Part shown: piece by piece, positions 20,340-30,908 of the stretch
How positions within the stretch are numbered: position 1 is the first letter of the stretch
Layout: each line of letters opens with the position of its first letter
Assembly (NCBI GenBank): GCA_030829985.1
Contig: JAURNW010000028.1
Coordinates: forward strand, 40,285-104,284
Length of the DNA stretch: 64,000 nucleotides
DNA from: Gammaproteobacteria bacterium
GTDB taxonomy: Bacteria; Pseudomonadota; Gammaproteobacteria; Eutrophobiales; Eutrophobiaceae
Direction: 5' to 3'
Program-made: the position numbers and the translations under genes
The notes under the pieces: generated by a model
The model's input: only the letters and a program-made list of their open reading frames with translations
Databases searched by the model: none
What the model was told of the DNA's origin: nothing

Positions 20340-21089
20340 TCAGCTACTTCGCTGCCTGATGACTTCGTATAAAACCACACCTGCTGCAACAGAGACATTC
20401 AGACTTTCAACCTGACCGTTAATCGGTAAAGCAGCGATATAATCACATTCTTTTTGTACAGAAGAGCGCATACCTTTACCTTCCCCTCCCATCACAATTG
20501 CAGTGGGCATCTTCAAATCCAGTTCATAAATTGATTGTTCAGCATCACCCGCCGTACCCACTACCCAGACACCGGAATCCTTGATTTTTTTCAAGGCACG
20601 AACCAGATTAACCACACTGATTACAGTCACATTCTCTACCGCACCACTGGCTACCTTTCTGACTGTTTCGTTAATACTGGCAGCACGATCATTAGGAATA
20701 ATAACTGCTGTGACACCGGCAGCATCAGCAGTGCGTATACAAGCACCAAGGTTGTGTGGATCTTGCACCGAATCAAGGACTAAATATAAAGGGTTATTAT
20801 CTTTATTTTGCTCCAGCACCTCATCAAGGTCGTGTTCTGTTTTTTTACTTGTTTGCCTGACTTCTAACATAACACCCTGATGATTCTGTTTATTTGTCAT
20901 TTTATCCAGGCTTGAACGTTGTACGGATTGAATTGAAATACCCAGCCTGATTAATGCATCGTGAATAGAACGAACGGTTTCTGAGTCGAGTGATTGTTGT
21001 ACCCAGGCATTGAGAATCATGTCCGGTGAATTATCCAAAACCTGTTTGACAGCGTGCAGCCCATAAATTCGATCGGCTCGCCTACTCAT
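20340..21089 (-). CDS. rlmB: 23S rRNA (guanosine-2'-O-)-methyltransferase RlmB
   Basis: RlmB methylates the ribose of G2251 in the 23S rRNA P loop. The protein (249 residues from MSRRADRIYGLHAV) has the N-terminal substrate-binding domain and a SPOUT methyltransferase domain with LVLDSVQDPHNLGACIRTADAAG, IVMGGEGKGM and the knot motif NGQVESLNVSVAAGV. An ATG two codons upstream (21095) is an alternative start. It overlaps the end of rnr, and rnr-rlmB is the conserved gammaproteobacterial order. Confidence 0.95.
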   Translation of the reverse strand: MSRRADRIYGLHAVKQVLDNSPDMILNAWVQQSLDSETVRSIHDALIRLGISIQSVQRSSLDKMTNKQNHQGVMLEVRQTSKKTEHDLDEVLEQNKDNNPLYLVLDSVQDPHNLGACIRTADAAGVTAVIIPNDRAASINETVRKVASGAVENVTVISVVNLVRALKKIKDSGVWVVGTAGDAEQSIYELDLKMPTAIVMGGEGKGMRSSVQKECDYIAALPINGQVESLNVSVAAGVVLYEVIRQRSS

Positions 21090-23241
21090 CTTCAATTAAC
21101 TCAAAATCAATTTTACGTTCTTCCATATCTACCCGGGTTAATAATACTGACAATCTTTGACCGAGCCTAAATACTTTACCACCACGTTCACCTCGCAAGG
21201 TATGTGTGATCGGATCAAAATGATAATAATCAACGGGAAGATTACTAATATGAATTAAGCCTTCAATAAATATATCATCAAGTACAACAAACAAACCAAA
21301 AGAGGTAACAGAACTCACCATGCCATTAAAAGTTTCACCCACCTTATTTTGCATGAATGCGCACTTAAGTCTTTGCGCTGCATCACGAGAGGCTTCTTCG
21401 GCACGTCGTTCGGTCATCGAACAATGCTCACCTAATTCCAGCATTGCTTGTTGTGTATAATTAAAATTTGTTACAGGATTACCTTCAATAATATGAACTA
21501 TCGCACGGTGCACCATCAGGTCAGGGTAACGCCTGATAGGTGAAGTGAAATGTGCATAGATTGGGAAACCCAAACCAAAGTGACCTTCATTAACCATGCT
21601 ATAACTTGCAAGCGGCATGCTCCGAAGCAAAACAGTTTCCAACATCTGTGCATCATCACGTTGACGAATAATTTGAATCAGTTTTGCGTACTCTTTTGCC
21701 GTAGGCTCGTCACCGCCACCCAGAGTCATTCCAAGTTGCGATAACAGAGAGCGAACATTCTCAAGCTTTTCGAGCTTCGGTGTTTCATGGATACGGTAGA
21801 GGCCATGAATTTCATTTTTCTCAAGAAAGTCACCAGCGGCTACATTGGCCACTAACATCATTTCTTCAATCAAACGATGCGCTTCATTACGCTCGACAGT
21901 ATGTATAGATTCAATTTCTCCCTTATCATCAAATTTAAATCGCGATTCTAATGAAGAAAAATCTATCAAGCCTTGCTTCTTACGTTCCGCGTGCAATAGT
22001 TGATAGAGCTGATACAGGTCATCCAGATGATTTACTAAATGAGCACGTTCTTGTCTCGCACTATTGTCTTTGTCGACAACAATTAATGACATCTCGGTAT
22101 AGGTCAAGCGTGCGGCTGATTTAATAATCCCTTTAAAGAATGAAGTATTTTTGACCTTGCCATTGGCATCAAAATTTAATTCACATACCAGGCTATAACG
22201 ATCTACTTCGGGTTTAAGTGAACACAGACCGTTAGATAAAACCTCTGGCAACATGGGAATGACACGGTCAGGAAAGTAAACAGAGGTGCCACGTAAACGT
22301 GCTTCGTCATCCAATGCACTTTGTTTCTTTACGTAATGAGAGACATCAGCGATCGCAACCAACAGTCGCCAGCCATTACCTGCCTTTTCACAATAAACTG
22401 CATCATCAAAGTCACGTGCATCTTCCCCATCGATAGTAACGAATGGAATACTACGACTATCGTTCCTATCTGATATATTGATTGAATCTACTTCTTCTGA
22501 AAAACCATCAATTTCTTTATCGACTGCTACTGGCCATTCAAATGGAAGTTCATAACTTCGCATTGCAATATCAACAGCCATACTGGCATCCAGTCCATCA
22601 CCTATAACATTTAAGACCTTACCAATCGCCTGTCGATGTTTTTCCGGCTGATGCATGATTTTGATAACAACATACTGACCATGCTTCGCATTATTTTTGT
22701 CCCCTGGCGGAATCAAAATATCATGATTCAATCGTTTGTTATCAGGCACCACATAATAAATACCACTGTCATCATAAAAACGGCCCACCAACTGATGATT
22801 AGCGCGTTCCAGAATCTCAACCAGGGCCCCTTCCCGCTTGCCCTGTTTATCAACGTTAACCTGACGAACTAAAACACGATCACCATTTAATATAGTGCGC
22901 ATTTCACGCGCGGATAAAAATAAATCCTTCCCACCTTCATCAGGCACAACAAAACCATAACCGTCAGCGTGCCCAATAACACGACCCTTGATCAAATCCA
23001 TTTTCTCAATCAGGCCATAACTACCACGCCGATTACGGATCAACTGACCATCACGTGTCATTGCCTTAAGTCTACGACCTAATGCACGTCGAATTTCGGG
23101 GTCTCGGATAATAAATGCTTCTGCAAGTTGTTTGCGCGCAAGCGGACGACCAGCTTCACGTAAAAATGTCATAATAGCTTCACGTTCAGGTAACTCAAAA
23201 ACCTTGTTCGTTGACGGCGCTGTTTTTGTTCTTTTACTCAT
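21082..23241 (-). CDS. rnr: Ribonuclease R
   Basis: RNase R is a processive 3'-5' exoribonuclease that degrades structured RNA and matures rRNA with other nucleases. I place the start at 23241 (MSKRTKTAPSTN; 719 residues); the frame is open to 23349 but the added 36 residues do not look like the family. Visible domains: helix-turn-helix (about 15-80), cold-shock/OB segments (about 80-240), catalytic RNB domain with VTIDGEDARDFDDAVYCE, YFPDRVIPMLPEVLSNGLCSL and HFTSPIRRYPDLMVHRAI, and an S1 domain (about 635-718). E. coli RNase R is longer because of a basic C-terminal tail, absent here. Confidence 0.95.
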   Translation of the reverse strand: MSKRTKTAPSTNKVFELPEREAIMTFLREAGRPLARKQLAEAFIIRDPEIRRALGRRLKAMTRDGQLIRNRRGSYGLIEKMDLIKGRVIGHADGYGFVVPDEGGKDLFLSAREMRTILNGDRVLVRQVNVDKQGKREGALVEILERANHQLVGRFYDDSGIYYVVPDNKRLNHDILIPPGDKNNAKHGQYVVIKIMHQPEKHRQAIGKVLNVIGDGLDASMAVDIAMRSYELPFEWPVAVDKEIDGFSEEVDSINISDRNDSRSIPFVTIDGEDARDFDDAVYCEKAGNGWRLLVAIADVSHYVKKQSALDDEARLRGTSVYFPDRVIPMLPEVLSNGLCSLKPEVDRYSLVCELNFDANGKVKNTSFFKGIIKSAARLTYTEMSLIVVDKDNSARQERAHLVNHLDDLYQLYQLLHAERKKQGLIDFSSLESRFKFDDKGEIESIHTVERNEAHRLIEEMMLVANVAAGDFLEKNEIHGLYRIHETPKLEKLENVRSLLSQLGMTLGGGDEPTAKEYAKLIQIIRQRDDAQMLETVLLRSMPLASYSMVNEGHFGLGFPIYAHFTSPIRRYPDLMVHRAIVHIIEGNPVTNFNYTQQAMLELGEHCSMTERRAEEASRDAAQRLKCAFMQNKVGETFNGMVSSVTSFGLFVVLDDIFIEGLIHISNLPVDYYHFDPITHTLRGERGGKVFRLGQRLSVLLTRVDMEERKIDFELIEDE

Positions 23242-23343
23242 CGTATTTGATAGATTGACAATAATGTAGGGGCTGGGTAAAGTCCGCGGTTCTTTAGATA
23301 CCAACACTATAGCACATGCTGAGGTGACGGAATCATAGACAAA

Positions 23344-23403
23344 GTGCATGGATGCACAAGTGTCGCGAAGGACAGGAGTCCGAGAGCGACCGCGCTTAGC
23401 GCG
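23344..23403. repeat. GC-rich element with three consecutive dyads (REP-like) between rnr and tRNA-Leu
   Basis: In an otherwise AT-rich interval there is a GC-rich block containing three adjacent inverted repeats: GTGCAT-GG-ATGCAC (23344-23357), an outer GTCGC/GCGAC stem enclosing GGAC-AGGA-GTCC (23362-23390), and CGCGC-TTA-GCGCG (23391-23403). No T-run follows, so it is not a simple terminator. The form resembles dispersed extragenic palindromes. Only one copy was noticed here. It lies in the divergent rnr/tRNA-Leu promoter region. Confidence 0.45.
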
Positions 23404-23452
23404 TTAGTTAATTGAAAACTGGAATATTAGATTTGGTGCCAATTTGATTTAT

Positions 23453-23539
23453 GCCGAGGTGGCGGAATTGGTAGACGCGCTAGCTTCAGGTGCTAGTAGG
23501 GGTAACCCTGTGGAGGTTCAAGTCCTCTTCTCGGCACCA
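23453..23539 (+). tRNA. tRNA-Leu, anticodon CAG
   Basis: An 87-nt class II tRNA with acceptor GCCGAGG / CTCGGC, A-box region GTGGCGGAATTGGTAGACGC, anticodon stem CTAGC/GCTAG around loop TTCAGGT (anticodon CAG, reading CUG), a long variable arm, T-loop GGTTCAAGTCC, and an encoded CCA at 23537-23539. The rnr-tRNA-Leu neighbourhood is seen in other gammaproteobacteria. It converges with the sulfurtransferase gene 34 nt away. Confidence 0.97.
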
Positions 23540-23573
23540 AAACAATTTCATTGTCACACCCAATCCCCTAACC

Positions 23574-24464
23574 TTATGGTTCAACACCGAGCTTAAGTGG
23601 TAGTGAGTCATCAAGAACCCATTCATTCATTGAACCATCATATACAGAGACATTATCCTGCCCACATAAGCTCATGGCCATGCAGTCCATAGTTGCAGAA
23701 ATACCGCCACCACAATAGGCAATCACTTTATTTGCCCGCAAAGCACCGCTTTCGGTAAACAATGGACGCAATTCATCCGGGTTTAAGAACTCACCTGTGT
23801 CGGGATTTATGACCGAGTCATAAGAGACATTATAGCTACCAGGTAGATGACCTGGCCGACCATAACGATTTAATTCTCCTGTATACACCTCGGTGGGCAA
23901 TGCATTAACCATGGTCGGGCCACCTATCTCTATAACTTCAAGCATCTTATCTCTGTCAACCCACATCTCGGGACGCGGACTTACAGACAACTTCCCTGTC
24001 GGGTAATTCGGTTCGGTGTTATCCGTGGGACGACCTTCGCGTTGCCACTTCTCCCATCCACCATTTAAAACTGCTACGTTGTCAAACCCGATAGAACGCA
24101 GCATCCACCAGACTCTTGTAGCCCACATCTGACATCCCTTGCTGAAAAGGACAACAGCCGTATCATCAGCCACACCATGTGCTGAAATCGCCATGGCAAA
24201 TGCTTCCGGTCTCGGCATCATGAACGGGATACTACTATTTGAGTCAAACAGCTCACCATTGATGTCGATAAAACCAGATCCCGGTATATGACTTTGCTCC
24301 CACTCTTTACGAGGCGTTTCAGAATCAAGGTTATAACCACCGAAACTGTCACCAGTATCTCCTTTGTACTCAACATACAGGGTTACGTCATAGATTCTTA
24401 GGCTTGGCTCTGCCAGATGCTCCTGGAGCCAGTCTGTCGATACGATTGGTGTTTGAAGTTTCAT
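23574..24464 (-). CDS. Sulfurtransferase, two-domain rhodanese / 3-mercaptopyruvate type
   Basis: The 296-residue protein has the tandem rhodanese fold of thiosulfate and 3-mercaptopyruvate sulfurtransferases (SseA-like). The inactive N-terminal domain holds VVLFSKGCQMWATRVWWMLR and GFDNVAVLNGGWEKW; the C-terminal domain holds GRPGHLPGSYNVSY and the catalytic cysteine loop AYCGGGISAT (about C251). The loop CGGGIS is neither the classic rhodanese CRKGVT nor exactly the MST CGSGVT, so donor preference is uncertain. No signal peptide is seen, so it is cytoplasmic. It appears monocistronic or co-transcribed with the VF530 gene 53 bases upstream. Confidence 0.88.
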   Translation of the reverse strand: MKLQTPIVSTDWLQEHLAEPSLRIYDVTLYVEYKGDTGDSFGGYNLDSETPRKEWEQSHIPGSGFIDINGELFDSNSSIPFMMPRPEAFAMAISAHGVADDTAVVLFSKGCQMWATRVWWMLRSIGFDNVAVLNGGWEKWQREGRPTDNTEPNYPTGKLSVSPRPEMWVDRDKMLEVIEIGGPTMVNALPTEVYTGELNRYGRPGHLPGSYNVSYDSVINPDTGEFLNPDELRPLFTESGALRANKVIAYCGGGISATMDCMAMSLCGQDNVSVYDGSMNEWVLDDSLPLKLGVEP

Positions 24465-24517
24465 CCTCTCTTCTTGTTATCAAAATAGAATACTAAATGA
24501 TTCGCTTTAAGCACGGC

Positions 24518-24937
24518 CTATTCCTCATTAGATTGAGACTTATTTTTCCAATTATCCCACACATCTGAGGGTTGTTCTGGTCTGGGTTTTGATTTTAGAT
24601 TCTCGTGAGCGTTTAATTTGCTAACAGTTATGACTGCGGGTGAGCGTGGCTGCTGGTCGAGTGAAATAGTTCTCTCTCGTGGTGGCAAAGCATACTGCTG
24701 ATCATCGGGTCTAGGCAGGTTCTTAAATTTATACAAATAAAAACTTTCCACCTTTTCTCTGGCCCATGGTGTTTTACGAAGAAATTTCAAAGACGATTTT
24801 ATACTGGGATTACTCTTGAAACAGTTGAGATTCATGGCGTCTGCCAAAACTTCCCAGTCGTAATGCTCTACTAATTCGGTTAACAATACTTCAAGCTTAA
24901 GGCCATGTAGTGGATTATTTTTTTGTACTTCAATCAT
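24518..24937 (-). CDS. VF530-family (DUF2132) DNA-binding-fold protein with C-terminal extension
   Basis: Residues 1-75 match the VF530/DUF2132 family ([54 protein letters not shown]), whose Vibrio fischeri member has a structure suggesting nucleic-acid binding; function is otherwise unknown. The remaining 60 or so residues are polar, proline-rich and probably disordered, making the protein longer than the usual 75-90 residues. Encoded directly upstream of the sulfurtransferase on the same strand. Confidence 0.75.
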   Translation of the reverse strand: MIEVQKNNPLHGLKLEVLLTELVEHYDWEVLADAMNLNCFKSNPSIKSSLKFLRKTPWAREKVESFYLYKFKNLPRPDDQQYALPPRERTISLDQQPRSPAVITVSKLNAHENLKSKPRPEQPSDVWDNWKNKSQSNEE

Positions 24938-25088
24938 GAATATACCTGACGCTAAAAAGATCTAAGCCGATTATTTCATGTTGTCGCTAAAAGCGCATGC
25001 TTTCTCTGTCTAAAATGCTTGTATAGACTTGTGCTGAAATACAATAGCTAAATAGCTATATGATACCTATTCTCAATAAAAATGAATC

Positions 25089-25103
25089 GACACTGCCAGT
25101 GTC
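25089..25103. promoter_or_regulatory. 15-bp palindrome upstream of DUF2189 gene, possible operator
   Basis: GACACTG-C-CAGTGTC is a perfect 7-1-7 palindrome 90 bp before the ATG of the DUF2189 gene, with a further AGTGTCAC half-site a few bases later (25110-25117). A one-base centre makes an RNA hairpin unlikely but suits a dimeric repressor site. The cognate regulator is not evident. Confidence 0.3.
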
Positions 25104-25193
25104 TCCTTTAGTGTCACTCTTGTAATTGATTGTCTTGAATTTCAAGTAATTTTGCATAAGTATGTACATAATTACTTGTTTAGGTGCTCATCC

Positions 25194-26009
25194 ATGTCAA
25201 CTAATAATGCCGATCCTGATAAAAACAGAGTAGAGCCAATCGAGCGAGAACCCCTGGTTCCTATGCCTGAAGTCAACGCACTTAGCTTTGATGACCTGAA
25301 AGATTGTCTTCGTAATGGCATATCCGATTATCGCAAGGCGTGGATATTCGGTCTGTTTTTTGGTGGTGTATTTGCTATTGGCGGGATATTCATAATTCAG
25401 TCTTTGTTTGTATGGAAAAAAATCTGGATGATTTATCCTGTAATGATCGGTTTTCCATTGATTGGGCCGTTTGCTGCTGTTGGTTTATATGAAGTCAGCC
25501 GCAGACTTCAGAATGGGCAACCGTTAGTCTGGAGAGAGATCCTGACATTGGTAAGTTCTCAAGTGGGTCGTGAACTGCAATGGATGGCATTTGTGATACT
25601 CTTCATATTTTGGATATGGATGTATCAAATACGGCTTTTGATAGCACTCATACTTGGGCAAATGACTTTTTCTACCTGGCAACAATTTTTTGAGATAGTC
25701 ATCACCACACCACAAGGTTTGGCATTTATAATCATTGGTCACGTGGTTGGGGCATGTCTAGCACTTTTTTTATTTTCGGTCACCGTGGTTTCTATTCCTA
25801 TCTTACTTGATCGTGATCTGGATTTTATTACCGCCATGATTACGAGTGTCAAAACAGTATTTGAAAGTCCTGTCGTAATGCTGTCATGGGGAGTATTTGT
25901 CACTCTCGCCGTAATGGCATCATTTATTCCAGCGTTTCTTGGTTTGCTGGTTGTGTTACCTGTACTTGGACATACAACCTGGCATATTTATAAAAAAGCG
26001 GTGGTTTGA
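25194..26009 (+). CDS. DUF2189-family integral membrane protein
   Basis: A 271-residue protein with a hydrophilic N-terminus (about 45 residues) and six hydrophobic segments. The stretch LKDCLRNGISDYRKAWIFGLFFGG and FPLIGPFAAVGLYEVSRRLQNGQPL is diagnostic of DUF2189, often found near cytochrome oxidase or alone; molecular function is unknown. ATG at 25194 has AGGTG about eight bases upstream; a TTG at 25152 in frame is a weaker alternative. It converges with aas; a short A/T-rich dyad (TACTTTTTAAAAGTA, 26010-26024) lies between them. Confidence 0.8.
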   Translation: MSTNNADPDKNRVEPIEREPLVPMPEVNALSFDDLKDCLRNGISDYRKAWIFGLFFGGVFAIGGIFIIQSLFVWKKIWMIYPVMIGFPLIGPFAAVGLYEVSRRLQNGQPLVWREILTLVSSQVGRELQWMAFVILFIFWIWMYQIRLLIALILGQMTFSTWQQFFEIVITTPQGLAFIIIGHVVGACLALFLFSVTVVSIPILLDRDLDFITAMITSVKTVFESPVVMLSWGVFVTLAVMASFIPAFLGLLVVLPVLGHTTWHIYKKAVV

Positions 26010-26062
26010 TACTTTTTAAAAGTACATATAAATCAATTCAAGCATCAATCAATTATTATTTA

Positions 26063-29000
26063 CTAAGCAGACTCAAGTAATAATTTCTTCGCTATCTTAA
26101 AATCAGTCTTACCACTACCCAACTTGGGTATTTCTTCAACGACCTTTATGTCAGCAGGAATCATTAAGGGATTCATGTCCGCATCCAACATTAGCTTTTT
26201 AATAGCTGCAAGCTCTATCTCTTTAGCGATAACCAGTATTACTTTTTCACCTTTTTTATCATCCGAAAGATTCACTGCAACTAATTCTAACTCTGGTTCA
26301 TTCAAGGCCGAACGCACAGCCTCTTCAACAGCGGTCAGACTAATCATCTCGCCGCCCAGTTTGGCAAAACGTGAATAGCGATCTACTATTGTCAGGAAAC
26401 CATCGTCATCAAGATGTCCTTTATCACCGGTTTTATACCAACGTTTTCCATCGATAATTGTAATTACTTCATTGGTCTTTTCTTCATCATCCAGATAACC
26501 CAGCATGACTTGCGAACCACCGATTAGTATTAACCCATCTTCACCAATATTTAATTCAGCTAAAGAGTCAGGATCAACGACACGAAAACTTGAACCAGGC
26601 AATGGCATTCCAACGGTCCCCTGTTTATTTCCCAATTGTACTGACCAGTAATTAACATCTAATGCATCAGGGATATTAACACTCGCAACAGGTGTCGTTT
26701 CTGTTGCACCATATCCCTCATAGATATCTTTATTGAATTTCAACTTAAAGGCATCACGCACATCCGGACTTAATTTCTCTGCCCCCGCGACTACGATACG
26801 TAACGACTCCAGCATTAGAGGATGAATGCGGCGGTTTCTGGTATAGAGTCTAAGAAATGTTGAGGTGCCACAAAAGATAGTCGCACGATATTTTGCAATC
26901 GCCTTGGCTATATTAACGGCATCGGTGGGATCGGGATGACAGATCATGGGTATACCTTCAACCAATGGCATAAAAGTGGTAACCGTTAAACCAAAAGCAT
27001 GGAACAGGGGCAGACTGGCCATGACGACATCAGTGTCTTGTGTATTTAACATATCCGATATTTGTTTCAGATTCGCCATGATATTTCGATGGCTTAGCAT
27101 AACGCCTTTTGGTGTGCCTTCACTGCCACTTGAAAATAAAATCGCAGCGGGAGAATCGATAGATACTTTTTTGCAGTAGAGTATTTTTAATATCCCTGCA
27201 GGTAAGATTAGGGCTGTTATGAATGTATATAGACTGGTCGCTTTACTGATCTCCAGTTTCAAGTCTTCCATGTAGATCATGTGGCTATCAGAAAAGACAT
27301 CATTAAGATCGACACCTTTTTTAGCCAGCTTTTCAATGAACTTGCGCGAGGTATATATCGTTTTAATATCTGCTTTTGTAACCGATGCGGCCAATGCTTC
27401 ACGACTGGCAGTGAAGTTCAGATTAACCACCGTCTTGCCACGAATTACTGCTGCCATGTTGGCAATACTACCGGCATTGCTGGTCGGCAATAACAAACCG
27501 ACGTTTTGTTCTTTGGAATAATGTTTAATTAATCGAGAAAAACATATCACTGCGGTCAGGAATTTAATTCCATTCAATGGACCAGCTAATGAATCGGCAA
27601 CCATTAGTTCATCACTATTACGTTTTGCGGTATCAATGAATGCCATACCGATAGTCGGCAGATCACTGGTATAGTGTTCCCAGGAATCTATAGACAGGTC
27701 AAACACACGTCTTTTCAAATCTTCGGTGCTTGTATTAATTGGCAAAGTCTTTCCGAAGGCAACAATTATGTCGCTTTTGATTCCACTACTGCGCAGATTC
27801 TTAAGTTTTTCACTTGAACGAGAGAACCAACTGCCCCATAAACCACGTAAATAGAATGGCAGAATTACAGCATTGGCATCTTCCGCTGCTTTTTCAAAGC
27901 CGCGTTGGAATTCTGCTAACTGGCCAGTACGGCTTATTGTTCCCTCAGGAAATAAACACACCGCGTCACCGTTATTTAGACTGTTATTGATTTCTTTAAG
28001 TGCAGTGCGGGTTGCACCTGAAGCGATTGGTATCACATTAAAAATATTTAGAAACCATTTCAGATACCATCGTTCATAAATATTCCGAATCATGAGAAAC
28101 CTTATTGGACGGGGTGAAGCCATCTGGATTATACCCCAATCGATCCAGCTAATATGATTACCCAGCATCAATACGCCACCTGTTTCTGGCATATTTTTCA
28201 GACCTAATACCTGAAGACGATAACGATGCCCGATTATGTAACTTACAATAAATCGCACTAAGGATTGCGGTAACTTATATACGGTATATATCGTTCCGGT
28301 TATGGCAACGACTAATAAAATAGTGAATAAACCAAGACTGCCCATACCATAAAATGCGAACAGTACAGTTAAGCCAAGAAAACTTAACATCACTGTATTC
28401 TGAATAAGATTGCTCCCGGCAAGTACGCGCCCGAGTTCATCTTCTTCTGCATGAAACTGGATCAATGCATTTAATGGTGTTAACAGGAAACCGCCGAACA
28501 TGCCCCAGGCCAGAAAATTAATTGCTTGCAGATATTCATTACCCAGACCTGGCAAAATAAATAAACACAAGGCAATACCAATTGAACCCACCGGGATCAT
28601 GCCTGTTTCAATATGTGTTCTTGAAATTCGACCTGCAATGATGGAACCTAACATGATACCTATGCCCGCACAGGCCAGAGTGCCCTGTATTATAATAGTA
28701 TTAGTAATACCCATGGTATCTTTGGCGTATGCGGGATATGCGGCTAGCATGACCTGTGATATAGCCCAAAAGATTGACAAGCCAATGATCGAGAGGAAAA
28801 TAACCTCTCGCTCAAGCACAACACCTAAATTTATTTTCAGGTAATGTCCGCGTCTATATTCTTTAAAATCAAATTGCATAACCTCATCAACCGGAGTTTT
28901 CTGCGGTAATTTATAGGCAAGCACTAATTCAAAAACACTAAAGGCAACTAATGCCCAGCCTATAGGTGCAATGATTTGTATTAGTGAAGCTGTGCTATCG

Positions 29001-29512
29001 AATATTGTGTTTACCAGAAATTGTTCAAACAAAACAGAAAACAAAAATATTCCAGCAAGAATAGCAATGGTTGTCGTTGCCTGAACTATGCCGTTGGCGC
29101 TGGCCAGGTTATCCTTGCCAACCAATTCCTTAATGTAGCCATATTTAGAGGGGGAATAAAATGCACTTTGTAATGCCAGTAAAAAAGTCATGCCAAACGC
29201 TGGCCAAAACCAGCCTAGATAATAGAAAAGTGTAATACAAAGCGTAATACCAACAGCAACCCAGGCACTGATGCGCATGACAATATTTTTTGGGTATTTA
29301 TCAGAACAAAAACCGGCTGGTGAAATAAGTAAAATGAAAGGTAACAGGATAAGCGCGTTTACAATAGCTGTTAAGACGATTTGTTCTTGTCCATCATAAA
29401 TCTTGAAGACCGTGTTCTGAATTATAATCTTATGGCCTAAATCGACAAAGGCATTTAGAAAGACCACCGCAATATAAGGTAAAAAACCACGGTACTTAAA
29501 TAGATAGGCCAT
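26063..29512 (-). CDS. aas: LplT-PlsC-acyl-ACP synthetase fusion (Aas-type lysophospholipid recycling enzyme)
   Basis: A 1149-residue three-part protein. Residues about 1-415 are a 12-helix major facilitator like LplT, which flips lysophospholipids inward. Residues about 430-620 are a PlsC/LPLAT acyltransferase with GNHISWIDWG (HX4D) and LFPEGTISRTG. Residues about 650-1149 are an AMP-forming fatty acyl-ligase with LFSSGSEGTPKGVMLSH, YGATETTPVASVN, WYKTGDKGHLDDDGF and the C-terminal lysine motif GSGKTDFK. In E. coli LplT and Aas are separate genes; here transporter, acyltransferase and acyl-ACP ligase are in one chain, as in many other proteobacteria. Inferred role: re-acylation of 2-acyl-lysophospholipids. 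Confidence 0.92.
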   Translation of the reverse strand: MAYLFKYRGFLPYIAVVFLNAFVDLGHKIIIQNTVFKIYDGQEQIVLTAIVNALILLPFILLISPAGFCSDKYPKNIVMRISAWVAVGITLCITLFYYLGWFWPAFGMTFLLALQSAFYSPSKYGYIKELVGKDNLASANGIVQATTTIAILAGIFLFSVLFEQFLVNTIFDSTASLIQIIAPIGWALVAFSVFELVLAYKLPQKTPVDEVMQFDFKEYRRGHYLKINLGVVLEREVIFLSIIGLSIFWAISQVMLAAYPAYAKDTMGITNTIIIQGTLACAGIGIMLGSIIAGRISRTHIETGMIPVGSIGIALCLFILPGLGNEYLQAINFLAWGMFGGFLLTPLNALIQFHAEEDELGRVLAGSNLIQNTVMLSFLGLTVLFAFYGMGSLGLFTILLVVAITGTIYTVYKLPQSLVRFIVSYIIGHRYRLQVLGLKNMPETGGVLMLGNHISWIDWGIIQMASPRPIRFLMIRNIYERWYLKWFLNIFNVIPIASGATRTALKEINNSLNNGDAVCLFPEGTISRTGQLAEFQRGFEKAAEDANAVILPFYLRGLWGSWFSRSSEKLKNLRSSGIKSDIIVAFGKTLPINTSTEDLKRRVFDLSIDSWEHYTSDLPTIGMAFIDTAKRNSDELMVADSLAGPLNGIKFLTAVICFSRLIKHYSKEQNVGLLLPTSNAGSIANMAAVIRGKTVVNLNFTASREALAASVTKADIKTIYTSRKFIEKLAKKGVDLNDVFSDSHMIYMEDLKLEISKATSLYTFITALILPAGILKILYCKKVSIDSPAAILFSSGSEGTPKGVMLSHRNIMANLKQISDMLNTQDTDVVMASLPLFHAFGLTVTTFMPLVEGIPMICHPDPTDAVNIAKAIAKYRATIFCGTSTFLRLYTRNRRIHPLMLESLRIVVAGAEKLSPDVRDAFKLKFNKDIYEGYGATETTPVASVNIPDALDVNYWSVQLGNKQGTVGMPLPGSSFRVVDPDSLAELNIGEDGLILIGGSQVMLGYLDDEEKTNEVITIIDGKRWYKTGDKGHLDDDGFLTIVDRYSRFAKLGGEMISLTAVEEAVRSALNEPELELVAVNLSDDKKGEKVILVIAKEIELAAIKKLMLDADMNPLMIPADIKVVEEIPKLGSGKTDFKIAKKLLLESA

Positions 29513-29515
29513 TCA

Positions 29516-29543
29516 ATTATTCTCCTTCCATTATGGAGATAAT
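29516..29543 (-). promoter_or_regulatory. Hairpin over the aas Shine-Dalgarno sequence
   Basis: On the aas transcript the ribosome site GGAAGGAG is followed by AATAAT, and an upstream ATTAT-CTCC can pair with GGAG-A-ATAAT (4 + 5 bp with one bulged base, nine-base loop). Pairing would hide the SD, so translation could depend on temperature or a binding factor. It is a weak stem and could be chance. Confidence 0.25.
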
Positions 29544-29596
29544 TATTTCCTTTAAATCAGATATTCATCAATAATTTGAGAATAATAAACCGATCT

Positions 29597-30889
<1,293 letters not shown>

Positions 30890-30908
30890 TTAATTTTTCT
30901 TTTTAATA

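Noticed and set aside
23242..23349. N-terminal extension of rnr by 36 residues
   Set aside because: Residues are not RNase R-like, and MSKRTK at 23241 fits the family start.
26010..26024. TACTTTTTAAAAGTA dyad as terminator between DUF2189 and aas
   Set aside because: Stem is almost all A/T, too weak to call a terminator.
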